NCBI GenBank assembly: GCA_051453625.1
Contig: JBOZIK010000001.1
Location: 201,982,582-202,046,581 of the forward strand
Source: Welwitschia mirabilis
Taxonomy: Eukaryota > Gnetophyta > Gnetopsida > Welwitschiales
DNA: 64,000 nt
Direction of reading: 5' to 3'
Below the pieces are notes generated by a model. It did not search any database and was not told where the DNA came from. It saw only the letters and a list, made by a program, of their open reading frames with translations. Below, piece after piece: positions 1 through 11,403 of the stretch. The position numbers were made by a program, and so were the translations under genes. Numbering within the stretch: the stretch's first letter is position 1; every line of letters begins with the position of its first letter.

Positions 1-1203
1 TGACATCTTAGCATTGTGCATCCACCTCCAGCAGATATAGCTTCGAGACACACTGAATAAACATTATTCATTGCAGATTCCACATTTGCTCCACCTATAA
101 TCTATAAGAAGAGATGCCTATAATGCAGAATTAGCGAGGGGATTGAAAACGAAGAAAAAGAAAGGCTTGTTAAACAACCATTTTCATCAAAACCGCTTGA
201 GACTGACGACAATCAAGCAGCTCCAAAATAACAGTAAAAAGTTATCACAAGGACTTTCAAGACAAAATCATTGGNNNNNNNNNNNNNNNNNNNNNNNNNN
301 NNNNNNNNNNNNNNNNNNNNNNNNNNNNNNNNNNNNNNNNNNNNNNNNNNNNNNNNNNNNNNNNNNNNNNNNNNNNNNNNNNNNNNNNNNNNNNNNNNNN
401 NNNNNNNNNNNNNNNNNNNNNNNNNNNNNNNNNNNNNNNNNNNNNNNNNNNNNNNNNNNNNNNNNNNNNNNNNNNNNNNNNNNNNNNNNNNNNNNNNNNN
501 NNNNNNNNNNNNNNNNNNNNNNNNNNNNNNNNNNNNNNNNNNNNNNNNNNNNNNNNNNNNNNNNNNNNNNNNNNNNNNNNNNNNNNNNNNNNNNNNNNNN
601 NNNNNNNNNNNNNNNNNNNNNNNNNNNNNNNNNNNNNNNNNNNNNNNNNNNNNNNNNNNNNNNNNNNNNNNNNNNNNNNNNNNNNNNNNNNNNNNNNNNN
701 NNNNNNNNNNNNNNNNNNNNNNNNNNNNNNNNNNNNNNNNNNNNNNNNNNNNNNNNNNNNNNNNNNNNNNNNNNNNNNNNNNNNNNNNNNNNNNNNNNNN
801 NNNNNNNNNNNNNNNNNNNNNNNNNNNNNNNNNNNNNNNNNNNNNNTCAACCATTTTCATCAAAACTGCTTGAGACTAACGACAATAAGTAGCTCCAAAA
901 TAATAGTAAAAAGTTATCACAAGGACTTTCAAGACAAAATCATTGGAGAGATGAAGTAGTGGGAAGAACCATCAACGTGAACTGGTGTGGCCATGAGAAA
1001 TAACAAAAGATACAATGTATCAACAAAAGAGATTGTAATAAAGGTGAAAAAGAAAATGCAGGGCACCTAAAGACGGAGAGAAAAGGCACATCAGTCAAAA
1101 GTGATCAGGTTTCATTTTCTCAAATTTTCTCTTCTTCCTAGAAATTGCAAAATTCCATTAACTTATGAATATGGGAGACATTTCACTAACAACGAGTTCA
1201 ATC
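1..1203. other. No gene seen; direct repeat around a 572-base gap
   Basis: No coding region is supported here. A stretch of about 100 bases at 176-274 recurs almost unchanged at 848-946, immediately on either side of the run of N at 275-846. This could be a true tandem duplication, or one locus represented twice by an assembly join. The rest is AT-rich with no recognisable motif. Confidence 0.5.
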
Positions 1204-1218
1204 ATAAGAATTTTACAA

Positions 1219-2002
1219 TCCGTTTTCGTCGTTAGGTATCCCTATGCATGAAATACGCTACAGTATCCACCTGTAAATTTTTTAAGGTTTTTCGTCAGAG
1301 TTCGGAGGAGCGTCAAGAAACAAAAGCGGAATCCGAAACCCTAACCGAGGATTCGGAGGAGTGTCAAGAAACAAAAGCGAGGAAACACAAAAATGAAAGG
1401 AATAAAAATGGAACAAAAGTACATGGAAACTACCTTGCTCATAAAAATATAGAGAATCTCCCCAGCCAGTTCAGAATCAGTGTAATTTGGCACAAAACTA
1501 AATAATACATAAACAATCAACAATTAGTGTATTCGAAAATGTAAAAAACAGAAATCCCGAATAATGCACTCTGTATAATACAAATTGACACGAAGTCTTG
1601 GCTTGTACCACGCAAAGGACACAGAAGAAATATTTAAAACCTCAGATCTGGTGTCACATGAAAAAGAAAATCTGTAAATCCTTAGAAAAGCGGAATCAGA
1701 AACCCTAACCGATGGTTCGGAGGAGCGTCAAGAAACAAAATCGAGGAAACACAAAAATGAAAGGAACAAAAGCGGAACAAATCAGAAGCAGCGAAGCGAG
1801 AAAGAGAAATAAAAAAGTNNNNNNNNNNNNNNNNNNNNNNNNNNNNNNNNNNNNNNNNNNNNNNNNNNNNNNNNNNNNNNNNNNNNNNNNNNNNNNNNNN
1901 NNNNNNNNNNNNNNNNNNTCCATTTTCGTCGTTAGGTATCCCTATGCATGAAATACGCTACAGTATTTACCTTTAAATTTTTTAAGGTTTTTCGTCAGAG
2001 TT
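1219..2002. repeat. Direct repeat pair of 84 bp (1219-1302 and 1919-2002)
   Basis: The two 84-base segments share the run TCGTCGTTAGGTATCC and the following AAATACGCTACAGTAT with few differences. They are 700 bases apart, and the second copy begins at the edge of the 100-base gap at 1819-1918. They form part of the larger duplication spanning 1.2-2.8 kb. Confidence 0.75.
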
Positions 2003-2779
2003 AAAATTCTTGGCCATATACGATTGGAATCAATTCATGTGTTTTCTTATCCCTATAAAAAGATTGTGTTGCACTTGACAAAGTCTATATTCAAATTTAT
2101 GCATTCTTAGGGGACTTTGTCTCTCATTGTCATATTCATATTTTTGGCATCACTCCATCGCTTCATGTTAGTTGAGAGAAGTATTTGAAACCTCAGATCT
2201 GGCATCACACGAAAAAGGAAATCTAGAAATCCTTGTAAAGGTGGAATCCGAAACCCTAACCGAGGGTTCGGAGGAGCGTCAAGAAACAAAAGCGAGGAAA
2301 CACAAAAATGAAAGGAACAAAAGCGGAACGAAAGTACATGGAAACTACCTTGCTCATAAAAATATCGAGAATCTCCCCAGCCGGTTTAGAATCAGTGCAA
2401 TCTGGCGCAAAACTAAAGAATACATAAGCAATCAACAATCAGTGTATTCGGAAACGTGAAAAACAAAAATCCCGAATAACGCACTCTGTATAATACAAAT
2501 TGACACGAAGTCTTCTAAAGGCTTTGGCAGATAGAAAGAACGCCTTCTCGAGCAAAAGAAGCTTAAAAATGTACAAAGATCACAGAAGAAGTATTTGAAA
2601 CCTCAGATCTGGTGTCACATGAAAAATAAAATCTGTAAATCCTTAGAAAAGCGGAACCAGAAACAATAACCAAGAGTTCGGAGGAGAGTCAAGAAACAAA
2701 AGCGAGGAAACACAAAAATGAAAGGAACAAAAGCGGAACAAATCAGAAGCAGCGAAGCGAGAAAGAGAAATAAAAAAGT
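1326..2779 (-). repeat. Four copies of a gene-leader-like sequence with two alternative heads
   Basis: A core of about 90 bases occurs at 1326, 1690, 2241 and 2651. Read on the minus strand it is pyrimidine-rich and contains GGTTAGGGTTTCGGATTCCG, the kind of TAGGGTTT leader typical of plant 5' UTRs. Copies 1 and 3 (1326-1599 and 2241-2514) share one flank; copies 2 and 4 (1620-1818 and 2581-2779) share another, so two alternative upstream heads feed the same core. No long open frame crosses them. The likely reading is a duplicated promoter/first-exon segment of a minus-strand gene that continues left of the window, or a repeat family derived from one. The function is inference only. Confidence 0.6.
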
Positions 2780-2802
2780 GTCTACTGGAAGAAGACAGAC
2801 CA

Positions 2803-4117
2803 ACGTGGCTACAAATGGGATTTTATTTGATTTGGTTAAAAGAGTTCGGAAATAAAAATAAATAACGCCATCCCGGACAATTCAGTGGCTGGGGATGGCC
2901 TCTCGGCCAAATAACTCAGATATTTCTTATTTTGTACCAAGATAGCATGACTCTGAGTCAATGCAAGTAATTCACAAGTCGAAGACTCTCTAAAGCTTAG
3001 CAAGTCACTCTCTTTTAACTCAACACCCCCGATTCAAAGTGAGTTTGTTTCTAATTTTAAAAAAAAAAAACATTAACTCATGCCAACTGGCTCGCGACTA
3101 AGGTGAGTCAAAAAACTTTTGACACTTTGCATCTAATAAGCAGTAATCTCCTGTTTCATTTTTTTAACTTTTTGATAAAAATGATCCACACTTTATGAAA
3201 GGGTAAACATGTGATTGTAATTTAGATTTTAACACTTAGATTTCATATGTTAGATATTCTACTGCCTTATTGCTTATGTAATTCACCTTTTGCATAATTG
3301 AATGAATATCCATGTTCTGTGTGTTTGGTTGTTAACATGATAATATGCTTAGTGATTGATTTTATGCTCACTGATTGATTTTATGATTCCAAGGGGTAGA
3401 AAAAAGATTCATATGACACTTGTTTTTCTATATTTTTCATTTGTAATGACACTTAATAGTTATTCAAATTCATTCTCCAATTGTTGAAATGTGTTATTCT
3501 ATTCTATACTCTTATAGTCTCATTAAAGAATCATTCATAAAACACTACTATTATGTTATTTTTTTAATCTCTTTTGTTTCTCTCTTTTTGACCCTTTTTG
3601 AATCCTTTGTACAAATGAATCGCAATTAAGTGAGTCAATAGATGAATGAATCACTCATAAGTTGTGAGTCAAATTTTAACTTTTTTGGCAAGTCACAAGT
3701 TGCAAGTCATGATTTATAGTACCAAATTGTACCCAACCCAATAAAATGCTTCTTCAACATAATTTTCTAAAAACATCTAAAAGTGTTCTATGGGTAACAT
3801 TACTAAGAGGGAAGTCTAAGTTACATGAATCTCTTATTATTCACTTGACTACCTAATCTTATTGTTCAGTTGACTACCTTCAAAGTAGCATTTTTCAACA
3901 CAACTCTAAAGTAAATGATGTAGGATTCCTTATTAGCCAGAAACACAAAAAAAAGAGATTCGGTGCTAAGGCAAATATAAAAAATAAGGATATCAGCAAA
4001 TTGATAATACCTAGACATTTGGTGGCCAGCTCTCACGTAGGTCAGCATGACCACGTATGCATTTTTATCCTNNNNNNNNNNTGCATTGAACAGACCAATA
4101 ATGTAACAAAAATGTAG
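2803..4117. other. AT-rich intergenic stretch; possible degenerate inverted-repeat element at about 2935-3735
   Basis: No coding region is supported. GAGTCA or TGACTC-like motifs cluster near 2950-3110 and 3630-3710. The outer edges (about 2934-2960 and the reverse complement of about 3700-3727) share a TTTG.TAC...ATGACT pattern, so an old non-autonomous transposon of about 800 bp is possible. Ten N lie at 4072-4081. Confidence 0.25.
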
Positions 4118-4149
4118 GTGTCCCATAAATTACAATTAAAACATACATA

Positions 4150-4312
4150 TGAGCTCTTCACCATCAATTCTACCACAATAACTGTTCATCCACGTTGCAT
4201 CACTCTTTTCTCCACTTCCAAATCTACAATTTTTAACCAGGCTTCTTCACAAAATGTTCTAAATGCTCATGTGCATTCTCCTCTCAACAGAACTACTATG
4301 ACTTGTTCACCA
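4150..4312 (+). repeat. Left copy of a direct repeat flanking the hAT element
   Basis: About 160 bases beginning near TCAATTCTACCACAATAACT match 9938-10082 on the other side of the hAT element, including TGCATCACTCTTT and CTCATGTGCATT. The spacing of about 5.8 kb is consistent with the hAT element having landed in a locally duplicated sequence. It could also be that this segment belongs to the transposon itself. Confidence 0.65.
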
Positions 4313-4573
4313 AAGCATAGATGAAAATTGTGTGACGTGTCACCTTTTGAAAATAAAACTGTCTGCAAGTCGGTTTAAAATGTCTCCCAACTTTTTGATT
4401 TTGTTTGCGACATGTTGATGTTGAAAGAGTCTGTGACATGTCGCTGAATTTTTGGAAAATGTTGCATGCTTGTAACCATAGAAAACCACATTTTTGGCAC
4501 AACTTCACTTCAGTTGATGCGTAGACTTTTTTTTGGCATGAACCACACAATCCTCGGGTTTTTTTTCCAAACT

Positions 4574-4707
4574 GGCAGGCAGGCAAACGGCGCAGAAATG
4601 GCGTGAAGAGACAGAGTTGATCTGTGTCATTATTTGATTCGGCAAGCAGGCAAACGGCGCACGAACAGAGTGAAGAGACATAGTTGATCCGCGTCATTGT
4701 TTGATTC
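4574..4707 (+). repeat. Two tandem units of 67 bp
   Basis: Unit 1 is 4574-4640 and unit 2 is 4641-4707, head to tail with no spacer. Both begin GGCA.GCAGGCAAACGGCGCA and end GTTTGATTC or ATTTGATTC. They lie in the presumed 5' non-coding part of the hAT element. Minus-strand open frames across them look like by-products of the repeat. Confidence 0.85.
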
Positions 4708-7177
4708 TACACTGTTATCTGAGTTGAAATTGTTGAATCCTCCTTGTGACAGAGTTTGTGTGCGTGTGTCGCAAGTGTGTCCATGTGTGCATTCTTTCAA
4801 GTTCATTTTCTTTGCCATTCCACTCGTTAGTCAAATAATTTGTTAAATGTAACAAGCCAACAATGCAAGGATGTGCCAATGCAACAACCTGTAAACACAC
4901 TTGCAATTGACGGTTGTTGGTAAAAGTGAAACAAAGCTAAATTAACAAAAATAGTATCAATGGTGAACCCAAGACGTGAATCTTCATTGTTTTATATTGT
5001 TGTTTTCCAAAGCCTCTAAATGGAGTTGTCTATAAGGCTATCTATATATTTGAAAACTTTCTTGATATGAACTTTTGGGAGGAGTTATTTGGCATGTTCT
5101 ACATAATAATGGTAATAAAACTATTTTATGTTCAAGCCTTGTCATACCGTAACAAGATTTCTAAATTACATCTATGTCTATAATGCGTGCAGAGCATGTC
5201 ATCTTGTTATCTTGGTTTGAGTTCTCTTGCATCACTTGAATCAATTTACACTGAGGCATAATCATGTGTAGGCATAAAAACACTGAGGCACGCTTATGCC
5301 AAAGCATACCCACTAGTGGTCATACCCTTTTGCTATAAACTCATATAGTAACCTTCCCCATTTTCTATAAACTGTGACATTTGAAGTTAAAAGTCATGTA
5401 ACGTGATTATCTAAACATTATGACTTTGTTGTTTATTTTAATTAAACTTCTTGTCTGACTTCTTCTTCTGCATATACTTCTTGTTTGGTTATCCCTATCT
5501 ACGTATTAGGGTGAGTACATAGTATACTAGCCTGTTAGGAACCTAATTGTGTTTGTAGTGTGTGAGTTATGGAATAGATAAGACTTGAATTTTCTGAATC
5601 AATCTGATACTTTAATTGTTTTGAAAATTTTGTGACTGCACCAGTTGCATAGCTATTCTCTCCAAGGCAAGGACTTAGATTTTGTTTTTGCTAATTGCTA
5701 CAAGCTCTTTTGTTAACAATTGGCATTAGAGTTATTTTTAACAACAATTATGGTTCAAGCCTTTAATCTACTTGGCTGCTTTTCAATATAACTTCCAACT
5801 TGGAAGTCATCTTAGATGCTCAACACATATTTTGTAATAAACTTCTATCCTATGAAGCTGTTGGTTGGATGCTGACTAGTGGATAATCCACAAAGGGTCT
5901 AGAATGAGGCACCTTTGGAAGGCTTGAGTGAACTTACATCTTATTAGAATATCAAGCAATGCTGAAATCCTCCTTTTAATAAATTAAGAAGTCACATAAC
6001 GAATACATTCAAACTGATGTGACTAAAGTAAGCAAGAAATTTTTTGTCATATACAAGTATACAACAGTAAGGAGAAGATGCACTAGTTTTTTCTTAGCTA
6101 TTATTTATTAGTTATATATGTGTAGGAATTTAGTGTGTATCTGTTTTATGTTTCTTTCTTATGACTTATATATTTATATTTTCATTATTGCAAACTTATT
6201 TTTCTAATGATTAATTTTGGTGGCATGCATGCAGATTTATAATTGATGGTAAGGAAGAAGGACAAAGAATGGCAATGGTGCAAACTTGAAACTAGAACAA
6301 CAAAAGTCATATGCAACTTCTGTGAAACAAGCATGTTTGAAGGGGTGACTTGATTGAAATATCACTTGGTAGGTATTACAGGGCATGATGTATGTAGATG
6401 TCCTAATTCGAGGCAGAAGCGACAGAAGAAATTGTACAAGAATACATTGCCATGCTTGCACAAAAAGATGAAAGACGTAAAGCTAATAGACAGCTAGAAG
6501 AAATAATGGCAAAAAGAGTTGCAGCTGAACAATCCTCAGGGGCTCATCATAATGCTCAAAATGTCTCTGCTTCATCTACATCCACTTATGCCCCAGGTGC
6601 TTGAATTCGGAAGCGAACTAAAGAAGTTTTTGAGTTACATTCTAGTCAAGCTAGTGCTTGTATAGGTGGAAGCAATAGTGGTGGAGCATCTACTAGTGTC
6701 CCCTCTCCCTCAATGGTGCAACAAACATTGTATAGCACGCTAGCAATGAAGAGATGCATGCATGACGCAAAGAAAAAAATGGTTGAATTTTGGTATTATC
6801 ATATGCTTCCTCTAAATGCATTTCGTTCTTCACTTTTAATGAAAGAAATGTGCTAGGCGATGTACCAAGTAGGCCCTGATTTTAAATCTCCATCATATTA
6901 TGAAGTTAGAACAAAATTATTGGATGAGGTAAAAGAAGACATTGATTGATTATTAGTTGACCATCGTAACCCTTGGAAAGAGAAAGGATGTACTTTGATA
7001 TGTGATGGATGGGAGGACAAAAGAGGGCGAAATTGTTGAAATTCATGGTTGGATGTGTTGAGGGCATTATGTTCCTGAAGAGTGTCGATGCATCGCAAGA
7101 GTATAAAAATGCCCAATATTTTTTTCAATCTTATTAGAGAATGCATTGAAGACATTGGCCCAAAGCATTTTGTAAAG

Positions 7178-7293
7178 GTAAACAATATTTATTTATTATA
7201 TGCACATATAGAATATATATAGTTTTTTAATGATTGATTTTTGAATTTTGATTTCAAGTACTGACTATTTTCAATTTGATACATTGCCAATAG
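7178..7293 (+). other. Intron of the hAT transposase (116 bp)
   Basis: The donor is AAG|GTAAAC and the acceptor CCAATAG|ATG. Before it the frame reads into a lysine-valine; after it comes the conserved VTENVASF stretch that leads to the WTPCATHC motif. Two further introns with GT-AG ends follow at 7420-7519 and 7824-7938; a fourth, less certain one, lies between about 8356 and 8480. Confidence 0.7.
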
Positions 7294-9013
7294 ATGGTTA
7301 CAGAGAATGTTGCCTCTTTTGTTATTGTTAGTCGCATTATAATGGCTTCTTACCCTACAATATATTGGACCCCTTGTGCTACACATTGCCTCGACCTTCT
7401 TTTAGAAGACATAGGCAAAGTAAATTAGATTTCAATGGTGAAAAATTGTAAATTATAGTATTGCAAATTCAGATTATAATTGATTGATGAAATAAAAGTT
7501 TAACTTTTGTTTCTTATAGGTTGTGCAGAGAGCCAAAATTATTTGCAAGTTCATTTACATGAATTCACGTGTTCATCATTTGTTTTTGGAATTCTCAAAA
7601 GGTGTGGAAATCATGAGGCTTGCTACAACATGATTTGCTACCAATTTTATTTTGCTTGAGAGTATCCAGTCATAAAAGCAATTTGATGAACATGTTTGTA
7701 AGTGAAAAATATCGCAATGATGAGAGATTTGCTAGAGCACGATGACTTCCAATGGGAAAGGTTGCTAAAAGGGCAATTTGAGATGAGACTCAATTTTGGC
7801 ATGGTGTGAGGAATTGCATTTCAGTAAGTGCTTCACTTAGGCTCTTATGCATTATTGCCTTTAAGAATCTATGTGGATCATTTCATTACATAATTTAATT
7901 TATGAGTGGTTCCTGACATCATTTTCATTTTTTAATAGATCACAAAGCCTTTCGTAAAGGTTCTAAGGATTGTACATGGTAAGCGACCATCAATGGGATT
8001 TGTATATGAGGCCATGGAGAGGGCCAAAGATACCATCAAAGCTTATGTGTCAGCTAGTAGACAAGAATCAGATTGGGCACATATTTCTTCTCTGATTGAC
8101 AAAAGATGGCATGAAAATTTGCATTTAGATTTACATGCTGCAGCACATGTTCTAAACCCAAATTTTGGGTTTGGAAAATCTCTTTTAGGCGATGCAGAGC
8201 TTGCTTCAGGAGTCACAAATGTTTTTCACAAGTTAGAGAGTGACTCTAGTAGAACTTTAAAACTTATTAATGATCTCAATCATTACAGGAAGAAGGATTG
8301 CCCACAGTTCTTGCATTTTACTGCTGAAATGGCAAAGAATGAGATGGCTCCAAGTTAGTTTGCATTTTGCAATGTTAAGTTTTCAATTTGTTATGTTAAT
8401 TATAGAAAATAGTGGTTGCCTATTGGCCATTTCACATTTTAAGTGACACAATCACACATTCTACTGACTCGAATTTGTAGAGGATTGGTGACTTGCATAT
8501 GGTACAGATGTTCCCACGTTACAGCAACTAGNNNNNNNNNNNNNNNNNNNNNNNNNNNNNNNNNNNNNNNNNNNNNNNNNNNNNNNNNNNNNNNNNNNNN
8601 NNNNNNNNNNNNNNNNNNNNNNNNNNNNNNNNNNNNNNNNNNNNNNNNNNNNNNNNNNNNNNNNNNNNNNNNNNNNNNNNNNNNNNNNNNNNNNNNNNNN
8701 NNNNNNNNNNCCACTCCAAGAAACGAAATAAACTTACTGTAGAAACGTTAAATGATCTTGGCTTCGTGCACTACAACTTGAAGTTAAAGTATAAAGAGGT
8801 GTTAATGGCTAGTAGCTCTTACAAATATCCAAAGGGAGATGAAATTGATCTTGACAACATTCATGTTGCAGATCCTCTCTCTGAGTGGTTGACAGTGGTT
8901 ACAAATGATGCACCTGAGCCTTTTCCATCTCATAGTCATGCTACGTAGGCAGAGGACACCTCAAATACATGTTATATAGTTGCCTTACACGAACCATCAC
9001 TTATTATACATGC

Positions 9014-9264
9014 ACACCCTTAGAGCAATCAGGGCATTTATTCACAGGCAAGGGCAACATCATCTTCTATAGCTTGAGAGACTTCGGATGACAGNNNNNN
9101 NNNNNNNNNNNNNNNNNNNNNNNNNNNNNNNNNNNNNNNNNNNNNNNNNNNNNNNNNNNNNNNNNNNNNNNNNNNNNNNNNNNNNNNNNNNNNNAGCAGT
9201 CAGGGCATTCATTCACAAGCAAGGGCAACATCTTCTTCTACAGCTCGAGAGCCTTTAGATGACA
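9014..9264 (+). repeat. Direct repeat on both sides of a 100-base gap in the hAT tail
   Basis: About 75 bases at 9020-9094, containing CAGGGCATTTATTCACAGGC, recur at 9195-9264, on the other side of the run of N at 9095-9194. The two copies differ at several positions, so a genuine tandem duplication is as likely as an assembly artefact. Confidence 0.7.
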
Positions 9265-9889
9265 GAGATGACGTGGATGTAGATGATGACTCCGATGATG
9301 AGGATTATTTAGCAGAGGAGGAGACAGAGATGGCTAGAGATGACGAACAGTTTGTTCCTAGTCATGATGACCTATTTACAGAGAAGGAGCTCTTAAAACT
9401 TGAGGAGGATGCTGAAAACTTCGTTGCATCTAGAGAAGAGACGTCACAGGCATTCACAAAGGCACATAGTTATAGGAGGAAGCTGAAGGCCATGAGAGAA
9501 GGAGCGTGTAGTAGTGGCTCTAAAACCACAGATTGATTGGTTGATTGCATTCATGTTTTTGCTTGCAAATGTACTATTAATGTTGTTGGAATGTTGGCAC
9601 TATGTTGTTTAATGCAATACATTTGGCATTTGACATTCAAAAGAATGTATTACTTATATTTGCACCAAATGCTTTTTTAAAATCTTATTCTTAACATTTT
9701 CTAGCATTTATTGATTACCCATGCCATAAAATTAATAAATTTCACGTTTTTTAAAAAAAATAATTGCCAACAATTTGCTCCGACATATTGCCGACAAAAT
9801 GATGACATGTCTCCCTGACACGACTTTTTAAGTCCGCCGACATTTTGATTTGCCGACATTTTAATCGTTGCACCCATGTTTATCAAAAG

Positions 9890-10135
9890 ATCAAATATTT
9901 AAATAAGCTCATTGCATTTGTGAGGAATTAGGGGCTTCATCATCACTTCTACCAATATTGTTGTTCACCTAGATTTGCATCACTCTTTCCTCCACTTTCA
10001 AACCTACAACTTCTAAGGAGGTTTGTTCACGAAACATCCTAAATGCTTATGTGCATTTTCCTCTCTCTGGAACTGCTATGAAGGATCAAATGTGTTAATA
10101 AGCACATTGCATTTGTGAGGAATCAGGGCTTCTTT
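9890..10135 (+). repeat. Right flanking repeat of the hAT element, itself in a tandem arrangement
   Basis: A segment of about 50 bases (GATCAAATATTTAAATAAGC... at 9891) recurs at about 10085 (GATCAAATGTGTTAATAAGC...), and both lead into CATTGCATTTGTGAGGAAT. Between them lies the copy of the left flank (9938-10082). The target site was therefore probably already repetitive when the hAT element inserted. Confidence 0.65.
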
Positions 10136-11016
10136 TGCAGCTAAAGAAGGTATTCCAAATGTAGAAATTAAATAATGGAACAGAGAGATTTTTCCAGAGT
10201 TGATAAATTATAGCTCAAAATGATTCTGCGGATAACTTACAATTTCATTTTATAATTTAGAATTGCACTTTGGAAACTTCTAAACCAATATGAAACCTCC
10301 TAAAATTAGATTTCTGCTTCTACAATGTGTGGACAATTGACCGATACCAACTTTGCATAGACTTTTGTGCACGTTCACTTCTAAAAAACATCCAAGATTC
10401 AAAGCTCTTATTGAGATCAACAAAGAGCATTCCTAGGTTTGTTGGAGGCATTGAACGAGACTCCAACACGTGTTTCTGGTTTGTACATATAAGCAGCTTC
10501 ATCTACCATCCAATGGATTTAATGTCGAAGTCCCCCATTCAAATATAAAAAAATTCTGTTTAAAGCAAAAATTGCCTTGTTTAAGATATTGCGACAAATT
10601 GTGACATATTTCACGGACAATGGACATGAATATATCCCTCTTCGTCAAATTGTTTCTCGGTCACTCCTCTATGCGATGGTGTAATTCAATTCACTATAGC
10701 TCTACTGGATCTGTTTCTCAAACATTATCTCGACGATTTTGCAATGTTTGGCGTATGCTGTTTCCTTGTGGATACTACATTGGAAAAGGAGTCACGGATC
10801 TATTAGTAAAACGTTACAATTTGTCTAAATCTAATTTAACCCAATGTGCATTTTCTGCTCTAGGAATGAAACAACCAGAAAATAACATAACATAATCAAC
10901 CCTAATAAATCCAAATTTTTTATACACGTTCATCGTATAGAATGAGTAAAAAATGTTTAAGAGAATTTTGACCGTACTCCAATTTCTAAATTTGGCAATC
11001 ACATCTTACAAATAGA
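10136..11016. other. Intergenic; no recognised gene
   Basis: An open frame of 91 codons exists on the plus strand at 10620-10895, but I see no family motif, no splice context and no conserved pattern in it. Nothing else in the stretch is assignable. If the PLAC8 gene at 12 kb has a long first intron, this would be part of it. Confidence 0.4.
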
Positions 11017-11024
11017 GTCAAAAT
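11017..11024. repeat. Target-site duplication, left copy (GTCAAAAT)
   Basis: Identical to 11404-11411 on the other side of the MITE. Eight bases is the length expected for hAT insertions. Confidence 0.9.
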
Positions 11025-11403
11025 CATGGTTAGATGGAGTGGATCAGAATCGCGATCCGTGTGATTCTATATCGCGCTCCAACTGAAGACGCTCCAAATC
11101 GGAGCCGGATCATGCTTCACACAAAAAACCGATTTTGCAGTTTAAAACACTGTTTTTCTCCATTTATAAATCCAGATTTTACTAAAATCAAAGCGGTGCA
11201 GCTATAGAAACTGGTTTTTTAACCTGCAATTTTACTAAAACAAATGTTTCAATTTAGTTTTTGGATTTTAACCTACGATTTCATAAAAATCGGAATGCGA
11301 TTTGCAGCGATCCGTAAAACGATCCAGAGCGATCCAGCGATCCGGAATCTCCTAATCAAAAAAAAAAAAAGCTCCACGATCCGCTCCGATCCATCTAACT
11401 ATG
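11025..11403. mobile_element. hAT-type MITE, 379 bp, with terminal inverted repeats
   Basis: The element begins CATGGTTAGATGGA and ends TCCATCTAACTATG, so the reverse complement of its end is CATAGTTAGATGGA. Only one of 14 terminal bases differs. It is flanked by an exact 8-bp direct repeat, GTCAAAAT, at 11017-11024 and 11404-11411. An 8-bp duplication is the hallmark of hAT-superfamily insertion. The interior has GATCC/CGATCC-rich subterminal sequence and many CpG, unlike its AT-rich surroundings, and encodes no protein. The exact duplication and the retained CpG suggest this is among the younger insertions in the window. It lies on the downstream (intron) side of the PLAC8 exon. Confidence 0.9.

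Larger units (their letters stand above)
6241..9536 (+). pseudogene. hAT transposase (BED finger, DUF659-type core, hATC), broken
   Basis: The order is that of plant hAT transposases. A BED zinc finger starts at Trp 6270, with CxxC at 6312 and 6321, and His 6363, His 6384 and Cys 6393; an in-frame TGA sits at 6351. The DUF659-type core follows, with the motif LICDGWEDKRGR near 6990-7030, then WTPCATHCLDLLLEDIG near 7366-7410, then a region ending in the RWHENLHLDLHAAAHVLNP motif near 8100-8160. The hATC domain appears as AYGTDVPTLQQL at 8496-8531, is cut by the gap 8532-8710, and resumes as KKRNKLTVETLNDLGFVHY at about 8718-8774. An acidic, Asp/Glu-rich tail follows at 9273-9536. Several stops and at least one frameshift (near 7045) make it non-functional. 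Introns at 7178-7293, 7420-7519 and 7824-7938 restore the family reading order. Confidence 0.85.
4325..9885 (+). mobile_element. Decayed autonomous hAT transposon (approximate ends)
   Basis: The transposase gene (see separate entry) occupies 6.2-9.5 kb. Outside it, CGACA or GACATGTC-type motifs cluster at both edges: about 4330-4450 on the left and about 9780-9870 on the right, where CCGACA recurs several times. Such subterminal motif clusters are usual in hAT elements. I could not fix terminal inverted repeats or an 8-bp target duplication, so both ends are approximate. The left 1.9 kb (4325-6230) shows no coding sequence apart from the 67-bp tandem repeat. Two runs of N (8532-8710, 9095-9194) fall in the 3' half. 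Confidence 0.6.

Noticed and set aside
143-892. Open frames spanning runs of N (also 8439-8742, 18369-18613, 46530-47077)
   Set aside because: They are open only because N cannot encode a stop.
10620-10895. Plus-strand open frame of 91 codons
   Set aside because: No recognisable motif, no splice signals or CpG enrichment; length is compatible with chance.
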